A DNA stretch of 64,000 nt from Knufia peltigerae (GCA_030247855.1 JAPDRN010000146.1:17579-81578); one strand, 5' to 3'; shown: positions 34,683 to 46,476, counted from the stretch's first letter. Notes: generated by a model from the letters alone, not told the origin. Numbers and translations are program-made.

Positions 34683-35951
34683 ATGTATCGTCCAAGTTTC
34701 TGGGGCTTGGGGGTTTTATTGACCTGGTGGTCCTGGGAGGGGGCAGCGTACAGCACAGGCAGGCCGCTACCGTTGCCTGCGGGAATCAGCGAAGCCTACG
34801 TCGACTGCGTCAATTCGACCGGACTCATGGTTCATACTCTGTCTGCTGGCTGCGATGACGCGGAGAAGCCTCTGGTGCTTCTGCTGCACGGCTTCCCCGA
34901 GGTCGCATACACCTGGATCCATGTGATGCCGACCTTGGCCAGTCAGGGCTACTGTGTTGTGGCGCCGGACCTGCGTGGCTCCGGTCGCACCACCGGCTGG
35001 GACACCAGGGCGTACTCGCAGGTCGCCTTGAGCGAGTTCAGCAACACGAACATGGTCCGGGATCTGGTTGCGCTCGTCTACGGTCTCGGGTACGATCAGG
35101 CCCTGTCGGTCGTGGGCCACGACTACGGGGCGATCCTGGGCGGGTGGGCGTCCCTCGTGCGCCCGGACATGTTCACGTCGTCGATTCAGTTGACCAACCC
35201 GTTCGACCCGGCACCTCTGCCGACGATGTGGAAAAGGAAGCCAACAGCATCTTCGAATTCGAGCGAATCTGTCGCCGCGGCCCCTGTCAACGTGACCACT
35301 CTGACGCCCAGCATCGTCCACCTGGAAGCCGATCTGGAACACCTGCAGCCTCCGAGGAAGTACTACCAGCTCAGCAATTCGGGGCCCAGCGCCGCGAACG
35401 ACTGGAACTCGGGAGGTGCACTGGGCCCGCGCGAGTTCCTGCGGTCATACTTCTACGTCAAATCCGCCGACTGGCCTGGCAACCGACCGCATCCTCTCGC
35501 AAATTCCACGGCCGAGCAGGTCGCCGAGATCCCCCACTACTATGTGATGCTGCTGAACGAATCGATGAGTCAAACCATGGTGTCCATGACTGCAGGCTAC
35601 AACGTCAGCGCCAGCCTGTCCTGGCTGCCGGACGACGAGTTGGACGTTTACCTGGCCGAGTACCAGCGGGTAGGTTTCCAAGGCCAGCTGAACTGGTACA
35701 GGGTCCTGACGGCCCCCACGCCCGACGTCCTCATCATGTCCGGGCGCAAAATCGAGGTCCCTGTGATGTTCATCGGCGGCGACAAGGACTGGGGCACCTA
35801 CCAGCATCCGGGTGCGTTGGAAAAGTACAATGAGACATGCACCGATTTCAGAGGCACCTTCATGATACCAGGGGCTGGCCACTGGATGCAATTGGAACAG
35901 CCTCAGGCCCTGACGGAGCGCATCACACGCTTTCTCAAGGAGTTACGATAG
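34683..35951 (+). CDS. Secreted alpha/beta hydrolase, epoxide hydrolase-like
   Basis: Single exon, 422 residues. A signal peptide is likely at residues 1-22 (hydrophobic FWGLGVLLTWW, then GAAYS), and several N-glycosylation sequons (NST, NSS, NVT, NES, NVS, NET) support secretion. The alpha/beta-hydrolase core shows the oxyanion motif HGFPE (His about 69), DLRGSGRT, the nucleophile elbow GHDYG with Asp about 147, the acid in GGDKDWG (about 363), and the catalytic His in GAGHWMQLEQP (about 400). An Asp nucleophile with HGFP is the epoxide hydrolase/haloalkane dehalogenase arrangement; these enzymes hydrolyse epoxides to diols. The cap region (about 180-330) is longer than in bacterial enzymes. 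Codon usage is GC-rich like the flavoenzyme at 6.0 kb. It converges with the Zn2Cys6 regulator gene (362 bases between stops). Confidence 0.85.
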   Translation: MYRPSFWGLGVLLTWWSWEGAAYSTGRPLPLPAGISEAYVDCVNSTGLMVHTLSAGCDDAEKPLVLLLHGFPEVAYTWIHVMPTLASQGYCVVAPDLRGSGRTTGWDTRAYSQVALSEFSNTNMVRDLVALVYGLGYDQALSVVGHDYGAILGGWASLVRPDMFTSSIQLTNPFDPAPLPTMWKRKPTASSNSSESVAAAPVNVTTLTPSIVHLEADLEHLQPPRKYYQLSNSGPSAANDWNSGGALGPREFLRSYFYVKSADWPGNRPHPLANSTAEQVAEIPHYYVMLLNESMSQTMVSMTAGYNVSASLSWLPDDELDVYLAEYQRVGFQGQLNWYRVLTAPTPDVLIMSGRKIEVPVMFIGGDKDWGTYQHPGALEKYNETCTDFRGTFMIPGAGHWMQLEQPQALTERITRFLKELR

Positions 35952-36313
35952 GCTTTACAGCTGCTGAATGGCATGGCATCTACAAGGAGGACAATGTACC
36001 GTAAGCTTGCTTGCTAGGTGGCACAGGTTGAAGCGACGGACTTCCCGGCTTCCCCTGTGCAGGACGGCATAGCCCCATCGTGAGCGGGCGGGTCATTCGA
36101 CCCCATCAATCAATTAAAGTATCCATTTGGATCAGAAACAGAAACAGAAGGATAAAATATGGAATGCGCCTCTCCTCTGTAACATGGCAATGGCGTGAGG
36201 CGCGAGCCACGTTTCTGGCCTGTTCTGAAGAAAGTCCGCATAAAAACATAATTCACAGTCATCTGCGTATTTGCATTCGCGCTGATGGACGCACAGGAGT
36301 AGCGGTGCCCGCG
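35952..36313. other. Convergent spacer, nothing recognised
   Basis: 362 bases between the stop codons of the hydrolase and the Zn2Cys6 gene. Probable 3' untranslated regions; no element seen. Confidence 0.5.
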
Positions 36314-38789
36314 TCATTGTCCCATAGTCGCAAGATCACCGTCGACCGTGCCGTCAAGACTCCAAAGAAAATCCAGTTCCCCTTCATCCAGTAGCGCGTA
36401 TCCTTGAGAGTCGCCCATGTCGAGCGATGCAAAGGCGGGATTATAGGGCAGACTCAACCAGTCGTCGACGTTGTAATCAAGATTGTCAGGGGCTGTCGCT
36501 GCCGCCGAATGCCTCCCTCCAGACACAACATCGTTGGCCTGGGACCGCGTGACCAAGTAGGGGGGATAGGAGGATGCGACGAAACTCTTCTCTAGCTGGC
36601 TCAGGTGCATGTCGAGAAGAGTGGCGTATCGTCCGCTGAACTGCAGCTCATCGACCGTGCTCCCTTGAAGACACGAGATGGCTCTTCGAAGTACGGAGAG
36701 CGATTCTTGCAGTTTCGACCCCGTCACGCCAATCCCGAGACCTTTCAGCAGGAAAACGGAGGCTGAGATCGCTCTGAGTGTGACGCGGGCCGGGGCAAAC
36801 ATGAGAATACCCTGGTCCGAAAGCTCGGAAATGAGATTCAATATTGCCATGGCACAATTGACCACCTCCTCCAAGAGCGAGTAGTCAGCCTCGTCGGCAA
36901 TCCCGTGTGCAAAATACGTCTGGCACGGGCTAGACTGTTGCTGTTGCGTCGACGCGCGATCGATAATGGCTTGGATGACGAGAGAGTGGCAAGAAAGCCG
37001 GGCGCTATAGTACTCGATCAACAAGACTTTCCGGGAGCAGTCGGCGAGCACTAAATCGCCCGTTAGCATCGAGATCCGACAAAATTGAGCTGCCTCAAGA
37101 ACCAACCACAGTGCGGATTGTCCAAATGCTCTTCCCTCCATGCCGAGAGCATTGGATCGAAATAGTCAACCAGGTCGAGGTACCGGGCTCGGTGGAGGAG
37201 CTGTGCCCTCTCCACGTTGGAAGGGAACAAGGCCTCCATCATGGCCTTTGTCAGCCTGGTCAATGCAATCCAAGCGGCGATGCACGTCTGGAGCTCGTCG
37301 TATCCACCGACTGCGCTTGCGGGCAGCTTGTGAGGAACTCGGCGGCTCAATCCTGGTGGTACCAGCGACTGGCAGCCGAGTTGCAACGAGGCTTGTTCTG
37401 AATACAGATACAGCAAGCTCGGCAGATGTTGCGTCGGGGTTGTCTGTCTTGCTCGGGGAAGTAACCGGCTTCGTTGTTGTTGTTGCTGCTGTTGTTCGGT
37501 TCCAGGTTTGCTATCCCCGAGAATGCCCAGCTCGCTCGCCAGGGACATGGCGCAGTTGGTCAACATCCACGACATGCGGACGGATTTTCTGGTGGGTATT
37601 ATGACATCTCGCAGCCACCTTCCTCGCGCTTCACCTGGAGTGCTGTCGGGAACAGGGTTTTGCTCGTGAGACCAATGCATCAAGAGATCGGAGTCCCAGC
37701 CGTCAATCGGTGGCGGAAATGACATGGATCGAGGGTGCCACTCGGTCAATAACAACAAAGCCTCGACAGTCCCCACAGTGCGCAGCTTTGCAGCAGAGAG
37801 TTTCTCCTGCCCGAGCAAAACACGTTGTATCAGATGCTGACAATGGGTCCAAAGACGCTCATGGATATAGTAACTTCTCATCATGCCGCCCTCCCCAGGG
37901 AGGGCGTGGTAACGGGACGAGATCAGAAGGATTGTGGAACATAGTAAGGGCTCGGATGAGAGCAATTGATAATGATTTTCGTGTTTCGAGTAGTAGTCGG
38001 TCACGATTGGGGCCAGCTTTTGAATGTTGGAGTAAAACCTGCCAGATGTCGAATGTCGTCGTTAGTCCTGAGAAACGCGGAGGCACAGGTGACAGGGGAG
38101 AGATGGGGAAAGCTTTACATGTCGACCAAGAACAAAGCCTCGTTGGGAGAAAACCACCCCTGCTTGACAAATCGACAAACGTTCCACAATTCATGGACAG
38201 GCCATTTCTCCATGGCCTCGATCACTGGCACACGTCCAGGTGGGAACGTGGTGCTTTCTGTTGCCGGTGCCGGTCCTGTAGCCACATGACTTGATGAAGG
38301 GGTATGACCGTCACCGACAGGCTCAAACAATGCTGCAAGCGCGTCGTTCCCAGTTGAGATGACGGTTCTCATCATCGAACTGGAAAATCCGCTCAAGCCA
38401 GCGTGGTCACCAGAGAAGATAGGAGAAGTCGGTAACTCTGATTCACTCTGGACGTAGTTGGTCGATGGCTGGCAGTGAGAACGCACAGGGGGCACGGCAG
38501 AGGTATCTGGAGCAACCATGGTCGTTGAAGCCTCCGGCGGTTCAAACCTCGCTGGCACAGTAGTAGCTGTGGCCTTGCGGGAGTCTGCTCTCTCGATTGG
38601 AAACACGCAGTCTCTCATCTCGCGCTTACATCTTTTGCATGGCGCACCAGGATTCCACTGCGGGTCTTTCTCGCAACGGCCTTTGCGCTTGCGACAAGAA
38701 TAGCATGCTTTGTAGGCACGCTGGTAGCCGTGAGCCCTCTGAGTTGGGTTGGCGGCACTGTTGGTCATGGTCACGGAGGGTCGGTTCAT
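36314..38789 (-). CDS. Zn2Cys6 transcription factor
   Basis: Three exons: 38789-38119, 38038-37110 and 37050-36314, 778 residues. The zinc cluster is at Cys29, 32, 39, 51, 54 and 61 (CysX2CysX6CysX11CysX2CysX6Cys; CYSCRKRKGRC...CKRCKREMRDC). The long loop with WNPGAPC and the preceding YQRAYKAC resemble the Aro80-like subgroup of fungal activators. The middle region LWNVCRFVKQGWFSPNEALFLVDMFYSNIQKLAPIV starts a fungal-specific regulatory domain that continues with LLLTEWHPR, YLDLVDYFDPMLSAWREEHL and LLIEYYSARLSCHSLVIQAI. A poly-Gln run is encoded near 37470-37490, and an acidic, Leu-rich C-terminus (LPYNPAFASLDMGD) may activate transcription. It lies in the middle of the catabolic-looking region and is the natural candidate for its regulator (inference). 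An alternative start is at 38768. Confidence 0.88.
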
Positions 38790-39569
38790 TCGCCCAGGCG
38801 ATTAGAGAGGGGGGGGGAGGGAGGTAGACAGAGAGAGACAAAGAGAGACAGAGAAACAAGGCGTGGACGAGAAGTCGAGAAGAAGGAAGGTCGAGCTGAC
38901 CCGAGTATGGATTCTGGAGTAATTAGGGCAAGGTTTGCGGGGTACAACACCTACTATACAGATAGGTCATGCTGGGGTGGGCACTCGCCACTCAGGGCCA
39001 AGGGACGGGACACTGGATGAACGGCGAACTTCTACCCCAGTAAGCTAAGTAGCACTGGTACTGTAGGTGCGATCATGACTGTGTGTGTGTCTCTTGCTTC
39101 CAAGGCGAGGCGTTCAACTGGGTGCACCGAGTAGAAGCAGTGAAGGGCGCGCGCACTGCTTGCCATATAGTGCGAGTGCACGCCATGGCTCGCCTTGGGT
39201 CCACGTTTTGGACGTCTATAGCAGCCAGCAACATCTCCCATACCCTCATCCCCGAGGACAGCACATTTGGCCGTGGCGAGGGATTGGCGCAGGCGGAAAA
39301 CTCCGGGTATCGACGGACCGCTTTCCACGCCCCTCATATCAGCGGAACTGCTTAGCCTTGTGAGCCCCAAGGACGTCTAAGGACCTCGTCGTACACCTGC
39401 AGCCGTCTAACTTACTGACTCAATTAAGTCGACTGTAAGGACATCGTCCGACACCAGTTTTGATCCGCCCAGAAAACGTCCTTTTCCATCCTGTCTACCT
39501 AGGTGATAGTAGCTACTTCTGCGTCTTTTCAGCATCTTCTTTGGTCGCACGGTACGGTATATCTTCCTA
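38790..39569. promoter_or_regulatory. Divergent promoter region between the Zn2Cys6 gene and the RraA-like gene
   Basis: 780 bases between divergent starts. It includes a G-run with GA repeats at about 38806-38855, just upstream of the regulator ATG. ORFs are short and overlapping and no gene is supported. Confidence 0.45.
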
Positions 39570-40601
39570 ATGATGGACCCGGACCATTTGCAGATCTTGC
39601 AGCGCTATTCAAGGTGAGAGGTCTACATTAAACCATCCAGCTCGGGCTCCTCTCGATCTGGAGTACCTTCACTGCACATTGCTCTTCGCTGATAAATTAT
39701 CGTTGGCATTACAGCTGTGATGTCGCCGATGCTCTCCTTGACCTTGGCGTACCTGAAGGCGGATTTCTCCCAGGCCTTGTCATGTGGTCGCCACGACAGC
39801 AGGACGGCCACACCCGCATCGCAGGGCCTGTATGGACGGTGGAATACGTCCGTGTGGGAAAGGAGAAGCAGGCAGCCACGGACCAACAACCATTGACCCC
39901 GGCCGGGCATTATGTACGCCACACCTTGACACCGCTGGCCATGCTGATGAATGACTAGGTGGACTCGGCCCCATCCGGATCAATCATCTTCGTCTCGTGC
40001 CCGGAAGACACGCTGAGTGCTTGCTGGGGCGGTTTGGTGACCAAGCGCGCCAAAAGATTGGGCGTCATCGGCACTGTCGTTGATGGTCGAATGCGAGACC
40101 TGGACGAAGCTCGACATTTGGATTACCCGGTAGCGCAATGCCCCTCAACTCACTCCCAAGTGACCGAGTGCTCTCTGTTGGCTAATCATGGCGGCCAATG
40201 ACTGCCAAACAGGTCTTCGCTCGCCAGGTCGCTGTTGCTCGTCCAACGGACGATCTAAAAGTGCACAAGGTCAGTATGCCGACAACCACGATCCATGTCC
40301 CGTCTTCATATCCGGACACCAAGAATGGCCGATGGACAGTTGTCCGCCCTCGACTGACAAGCCACAATAGGTCAATCAACCAGTCATTTTCCACGATGGA
40401 CACGGGGCCCGCACCATTCAGCCAGGAGACGTAATTGTGGCCGATCTGAATGGGACGGTATTGCTGCCAGCTCAGCTTCTAAAGGCAACCATCCAGCGAT
40501 TGAAGAAGCTGTCGGATGTCGAAGAAGTGAAGATGCGGCTCCTTGATCAGGGAATATCGCTTACCGAGGCGTCAGCCAACGCCTCTACCCAGGTGGCTTG
40601 A
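39570..40601 (+). CDS. RraA-like (HMG/CHA aldolase/oxaloacetate decarboxylase superfamily) protein
   Basis: Five small exons were assembled by hand: 39570-39613, 39715-39913, 39959-40129, 40213-40269 and 40371-40601, 233 residues, all junctions in phase. The joined protein begins with YSSCDVADALLDLGVPEGGFLPGL, the usual start of the RraA fold (C-D-V-A-D-A). It has GGLVTKRAKRLGVIGTVVDGRMRDLDE near residues 105-131, where the Gly-rich loop and the R-D pair form the metal/pyruvate site of HMG/CHA aldolases. Near the C-terminus QPGDVIVADLNGTVLLP matches the conserved 'GD...D..GV..P' strand. Bacterial relatives cleave 4-hydroxy-4-methyl-2-oxoglutarate or 4-carboxy-4-hydroxy-2-oxoadipate to pyruvate (plus oxaloacetate) or decarboxylate oxaloacetate; the fungal substrate is not proven. 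No ORF longer than 100 codons exists here, so an ORF-only scan would miss it. Confidence 0.88.
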
Positions 40602-41644
40602 AACCCCTCTCGTCGAGCAGGACGAGCCCTATCATTTTCAATTCGCTTCCATTTCATACTCTTCTGAAAGTCGCTCCCGGAGGGCCTGGTATGACAACAT
40701 CAGGCCGATTTGAGCCAGTGTGTTTTGACTTGCTGTCTCGAGTGGCCTGCCGAGAATTTCACGCTTGAAGGACAGTCTCTGCTCGCAAAAGTCGAATTCT
40801 GCGATGGGGGGTTATTCTACTCGGGACAGCGAATCGAACGAGATCATGAGAGGGGAAATAATCAGATGCTGTATCGAGGATGATGGAGATATCGACAGAA
40901 GGAAACCAGCGCGTGTAGGTACCTTGGGTGCCTAATTAGGTAGTAGTGATACTGATACTGGGCGAAGAAAAACGCCACTTCGCCCAGAGCGCTGCAACAG
41001 AGTTCGGTTTAAGCCTTTCTTAACACATCGAGACATGACTACCTATTTACCGTAGCTACGAGCAGCATTGGTAGTTGTTGATGGATGACTCGCTAAATCG
41101 TGGTTTTTACTACATCTTGAAGTTGGTCGCCACCAATACCTAGCCGGAGACGTACTATTATACAGATTGCTGAAGAACCACGAACTCTTCACTAGCAGAC
41201 TCTTGAGCACATATCTGTATTGTAAATGAAGGCGTAGACAGCATATTGTGTTTTACAAATTTATCGCAGTTGAGGATCCGGCTGGGTTTGTTTGCCACAT
41301 CTAGGCCACGCGTAGAGAGGTTGGAGACGGAGAGCTGATCAGTGGTATTCCCATTGATGTGATGAACCCTCTTGAGGGTGTACTCGTCAAGAAGGCTAAC
41401 GTGGGTACCAAATTGTCGTTACATGGGTCTATGTATACCTCAGATCTATGATAGCCCTTTGTTGAGCACGTTTTATAGGACGACAAGACTACTATTGAAA
41501 CGATAGATACCCGCACAGCATCGACACTGGAGCACAAACCCTCACCCGCCGGAGATGTCAACGGTGAAAGCTCTATTGCCTTTTTTTTCGGCGCACCAGG
41601 TGACACACCTGGAGGCTGGCTCAGACCGGATAGTCGACCTTCAT
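40602..41644. other. Convergent intergenic region, nothing recognised
   Basis: About 1.04 kb between the stop codons of the RraA-like and flavocytochrome genes. It is partly AT-rich (41000-41280) and shows no protein similarity. Confidence 0.5.
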
Positions 41645-43390
41645 CTAAAGTTTAGGAGTTGAGCGCCATCTCACATAAGGATGATTGGTGTTTGCTGGCA
41701 CCAAATGATCGACATCGGAGGTGTTGACAAGGCCAGGATGGACTTCTGAGAGATCCTTGACCCCGATAAGCTTCATTGCGCTTTCCAGCTCACTTTGGAT
41801 AACTAGTCAGACATTGTGATATTAGCAGGGAGAATACCTGAAACGGGCGTCATGCCTCTTTGCACGCGACTCACTTTCCACAAGATGTTCCACCCCTTGC
41901 GTGCCATAGTTGAGGGCGTAGAGAAAGGTCCGGCCGATTCCAACCGCTTTCGCTCCGAGGCAGAGCGCCTTGAGAACGTCGGCGCCCCGTCGGAACCCGC
42001 CGTCAACAAAAACCTCCATTTTGTCGAAGATTTCCGGGCAACATCGGTGCATTTCCAATAGCAAGAGGATTGCAGGAGGGGAGTAGTCGAGGTTCCGGCC
42101 ACCGTGATTGCTCAACAAAATGCCGTCGACGTTGTGGGCCATTGCCAGTCTTGCATCTTCGGCAGACCCTATGCCCTTGAGGACGATGGGCAAGTCGGTG
42201 TGTTGCCTGATCCAGGCGATGTCGTCCCACGTCGTGCTCTGATCGATGTAGTTGCCGGTTGATCGTGTCAGACCTCCGCCCTTCTTGTCAGCTTTGACTT
42301 GCTCGCCTGTTACAGGACTGACAATGATCTCGTCAACCACTAGTCGCTCGTCAGACTCCCGTTTCCCTCTCCCTGCCGCGTCCACCGTGACAAATATAGC
42401 CCTCATCCCCATCGACCTGGCCTTGGACAGGAGCTCGACGGATTTCTGTCGTTGTTTGTTCACGTATAGCTGCAGGAAGAACGGATACCCAGGCGCCTGC
42501 GAAGCAATCTCTTGGATTGGATAGCTAGCGCTCGTGGAGATCTACATTTTCAATTAGCCAGGGGAGCGGTTCATCTTCGCCTTGACGAACTCAAGTGCAT
42601 CTTGAGGGACACATCGACTCACGATCTCGAGAATTCCGGTTGACTTTGCCGCCCGGGCAAGGCCGTTCTCGGCTTCCGGGGAGATCAATTTTGCCAAACC
42701 GGTAGGACAGATGAACAGTGGGAGCGCCATGGGAATGCCCAGCATGCTTCCTGACGTGTCTATCGATTCAACATTCCTCATCACCCTAGGTCTGAACCAG
42801 ATTCGTTTGAGCATGGCCTCGTTTGCGTGTCTCGTCCAACAGTCCGTGTCGGCAGTTGAGTAGAAGGTGTAAGCTTTCTTAGAGGCAAATACAGCTGCTG
42901 AGGCGTCAAAGTCGTAGCTTTCCACGTTTGTTAGCTGTGAGCTTTCGGGCAACGGAGCAAATGGGACTCAAGTATACCTGTTCAAAATGGAGTGCAGGGG
43001 AGGCTTCTCTTCCGCGGTGGACTCTGATACGGACTTGCGCTGGCCCTGCTGTTGTTGTTGACTGTTCCACTCCTTCGGGATTGAAGACCTTTCTAGTGCT
43101 CCTATGAAACAGTCCACGGGGAGGTTTTCCCTGAGCACAGTGGAGGCATGCACTTCGGAAAACGCTTCGGTCGCGTCATTTGCCGCATACTTGTATATCA
43201 CTGCGGCATTCATCAGCATCTGTCCCAAAATTGAATGGCAACGGCAGCCAAACGTACAATATGAACCGCCAGGGTGCGCAGGAGCAAACTTGGAAACATC
43301 CCACACTTCCCCTCCGATCACAAGCCAACAGTCCTCCGGTGTGTTGTGGGCAGATAACTCATCAAACGACACGACTTTCGTTTCCGCCAT
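41645..43390 (-). CDS. Flavocytochrome b2-like L-lactate/2-hydroxyacid dehydrogenase
   Basis: Five exons: 43390-43258, 43200-42978, 42917-42623, 42541-41875 and 41802-41645, 491 residues. The N-terminal cytochrome b5 domain (about residues 5-85) has both heme ligands: His in APAHPGGSYLI and His in FSEVHAS. After a Q-rich hinge (SQQQQQGQ) the FMN domain starts with LHSILNSYDFDASA. It contains WFRPRVMRNV, CPTGLAKLISPEAE, FFLQLYVNKQRQ, FVTVDAAGRGKRESDER, IVLKGI, the catalytic His and Arg in LSNHGGRNLDYSP, and the phosphate-binding VFVDGGFRRGADVLKAL...GIGRTFLY. It ends VNTSDVDHLVPANTNHPYVRWRSTPKL. Yeast Cyb2 oxidises L-lactate to pyruvate and passes electrons to cytochrome c. Unlike Cyb2, no mitochondrial presequence precedes the b5 domain at the chosen start; an in-frame ATG at 43447 adds only 19 residues. 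Mandelate or another 2-hydroxyacid are equally possible substrates. Confidence 0.9.
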
Positions 43391-44851
43391 CTTGATCATC
43401 GTACGCAGCTTATAACAAAGGTCGAATTGGAGAAGCTCTTTGATCATGTAGCCAAGTAGGTGTTACCTAAAAGTACTGAAGACCAGGGTTGAAGTCGGCC
43501 TCGACTATACCAGCCAAGAGTCTGAGGTAATGTAAGTCTGAAAAGCAGGGCCATAGCGTGACACCTAAGACATCCGCCCGGTGCCGATGGAGAAGGGGTT
43601 CCAAGGCTGCCTTACTTTGCCGCTGGTGAGGACCATGTCTGTGTCTCTGTCATGGAAGTAGATGTATCCCGGCAGGGTAAGGATTTGCCGAGATGTCGGC
43701 CGGCGAAACTAACTTGGGGTCGGGCCTGAACAATCTCCGTGGCTTTCCGCCAGTCTGGCGACGTCTTCTCCCTAGAAATGCAGTGACCTTGATACAAGGA
43801 CAGATTAAGGACGGATGATACCATGATCATTTCCTTGAAAACCACTGGTCGAACGGACAGGTGACTTTGATGCTTGAATAGGCAGAAGGTACTGTGCTAG
43901 TCTCTCATGGCTAGAGAAGAGAAGCATAACATGTTGCCGGCCGTGTACCTTAACATGGACACTCGTCAATTTTACGGGACCTGCTATGGCAAGCATATAT
44001 GTAGAAAATAGGCTAGAAACTGTTTCCTGCTTCGCGAAGGCCCTTCATCAAAACCCTATCGAGGTCAAAACCCGCTATGGTTGTAGTCTTTGCCACGGAA
44101 GGGGGTCGCGCCACCAGCGCTTCCTTTTCCACAATGGCAAGCATTTGCTCGAAGTGAGGTTCAGAGAGGTGGCTCTTGGTGGCCTCTTCGGAGCTGTATC
44201 TACACGTCGGTCCGTGGCGAGGTTAGATACCCTGATTCCATTGCAGTATGGATCGAATTGGACTTGCGTTTCGAACAGCCAGAATTCTGGACTGCTTGTC
44301 TGGATTTGCTCTGTAAGCAGGAAGCGGACAGTGTAGTCCTCTTTCTCGTGAACTTGGCTGCATTGCTCGATCAGAAGCTCTCGCAACTGAGAAAGAATCA
44401 GCCTAAACATGCGACTATCGACAGTCCACCTCAACTTGCCCTCTCAGCCTTTCCTTCCGCCGGGTAGAAGATGGCGAATATGTGGACTTGCGACATGTTG
44501 GCCTTCAACAAAAGGCTCAAGGAAGTGTTTGTGACAGGTATTCGACTAGTATATGGTACCCAGTTGTCTACCATGGAGACGGAGAACATGTATTTCCCTA
44601 GGACAGCGCGCTGTATTATGGGCTTTTACTCTGATAAGTGGAGTTGTCAACGTCGTCGCCCAATAATTTTCGCTCTCCTGAGCTACCCGACCCTGGCCTC
44701 CCGTCGCTCGCCGGTCAATGGAGGCCTTCTGGAGCTTTGTCTCCGGCGACATGATAATCTAGCCCGACTTCAACAATCATCCCTCGACTACACCGACTAG
44801 TTTGTCTCGTACAACCTCCCGCCGCGTACTTCAACGTCTGCCGGTCTTGGA
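43391..44851. other. Intergenic region with unassigned short ORFs
   Basis: 1.46 kb. ORFs of 100-125 codons occur on both strands (44090-44467 plus, 44075-44434 minus, 44471-44800 plus) but overlap each other and show no domain I recognise. A decayed gene cannot be excluded. Confidence 0.4.
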
Positions 44852-46476
44852 TCAGAAAAGCGCACCACCCACACGAATGCGCACCGACTTGACATGCGTG
44901 TAGTTCGACAGCGCATATTTGCCCAGCTCGCGACCAATGCCAGATTCCTTGCAGCCGCCAAAAGGGACCTGAGCGGTGAGCATGTTGTAGTTGTTGACCC
45001 AGACGGTGCCCGCTGACAATGCGTTGGACACCCGGATAGCGGTGTTCAGATCCCTGGTGTGGACCGCCGCAGCCAGACCATAGACACTGTCGTTGCTGAG
45101 ACGAACGACTTCTTCTTCTGTTTCGAACTTACAGATCACACACACTGGACCAAAGATTTCTTCTCGCATGATAGTCATCTCTGGTTTAACGTTTGAGAAA
45201 ACCGTAGGCTGAATATAGAAGCCCTCGGTGCCCTGTCGCTGGCCTCCGATCTCTAATGTCGCACCCTCTTCATTCCCTGACCTAATATACCCCATAATTC
45301 GATCATACTGTAGTCGACTGACTTGTGGGCCTTGGAAAGTATTGTCTGCAAATGGGTCGCCAACGATATTTCTGCCAACTCTTGCCTTAAAAGCCTCGAC
45401 AAACTGGTCATAAACGCCAGACTGAACGTAGATCCGCGAGCCAGCGCAACAGCACTGCCCCTGATTGAAGAAGATGCCAAAGTTCACCCAGGAGATGGCA
45501 AGGTCGATGGTAGCATCATTGAACACGATGTTAGGAGACTTGCCGCCTAACTCTAGAGTTACCTTTTTCAAATTTGAATCGGCGGCGGCCCTCATGATCT
45601 TCCGCCCAATCAAGGTCGATCCGGTGAACGCGATCTAGAGAGTATGAATCAGATAGGCAGAAGATGAGAAATATGATCGACATCCTGGACGATGCCTTAC
45701 CTTATCAACATCCATGTGTGCCGCAAGAGCTGCTCCTGCAACACCACCGACACCCGACACGATATTGACGACACCCGCGGGGATCCCTGCCTTATGGCAA
45801 AGATTCGCAGCATATAGACCAGACAGAGGTGTTTGTTCAGCGGTTTTAAGGACAACCGTATTCCCCGTTGCTAGAGCCGGCCCAATCTTCCACGACCACA
45901 TAAGAAGAGGGAAATTCCACGGGATAATTTGTCCGCATACCCCTATCGGTTCGTGTCTCGTATAGTTCAGGGTTTCAGGGTCAGTGTCAATGACTTTACC
46001 GTGAAGCTTATCTGCCCAGCCTCCATAGTATCTCAAGACGTCCGCAGCTGCCTGGACGTCGCCTCTGGAAAGGGAGATGGCTTTCCCATTATCCAGTGAC
46101 TCAATGGCGGAAAGGGTTTCCAGGTCCTCTTCGAAGAGATCGGCAAGCTTCGTCAGCAATCGTCCCCGTTGCGAAGGCGCTGTTTGAGCCCAGATCCCAT
46201 TGAGTGCCTTTCGAGCGGCTTTGACGGCGATGTCGATATCTGTGTTTTGAGATCGATCAGCGGCATATAGCTTTGATGTAGCGCCAAAGATTGGATCGGG
46301 GGCAGGCAACCTTCTACTCCCGCCTCACAGACAGAGGCAATGATACATTCATTGGCTGGATTGATTGTCTCAAATGTCTTCTGCTCGACGCCGGCTGCCC
46401 ATTTGCCGTCAATGTACAATCCGAGGGGCTGCTCGTAGGAGACCGTTGGGGTCTTGATCACAACCGACAGACTCAT
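44852..46476 (-). CDS. Aldehyde dehydrogenase (NAD(P)+-dependent, ALDH1/2-like)
   Basis: Three exons: 46476-46311, 46239-45701 and 45634-44852, 495 residues. The first intron (donor GTTGCC, acceptor ACACAG) joins CEAGVE to DIDIAVKAARKAL, restoring the normal ALDH N-terminal domain. Catalytic features: PWNFPLLMWSWKIGPALATGN (oxyanion Asn about 163), FTGST (NAD-binding), LELGGKSPNIVF (general base Glu about 265), NQGQCCCAGSR (nucleophile Cys about 299), EEIFGPV, and the closing PFGGCKESGIGRELG. Length is typical. It oxidises an aldehyde to the acid with NAD(P)+, probably in the cytosol, as no targeting peptide is evident. It is divergently transcribed from the FMN hydroxyacid oxidase across 407 bases, so the two may be co-regulated and act in one oxidative route. 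Confidence 0.93.

Noticed and set aside
35144..35833. 229-codon ORF overlapping the epoxide-hydrolase-like gene
   Set aside because: Shifted frame of the same strand inside a complete alpha/beta hydrolase; Arg/Pro-rich composition typical of shadow frames.
44075..44800. Overlapping 110-125-codon ORFs on both strands
   Set aside because: No domain, no coherent splice partners, and mutual overlap; kept only as a note on the spacer.
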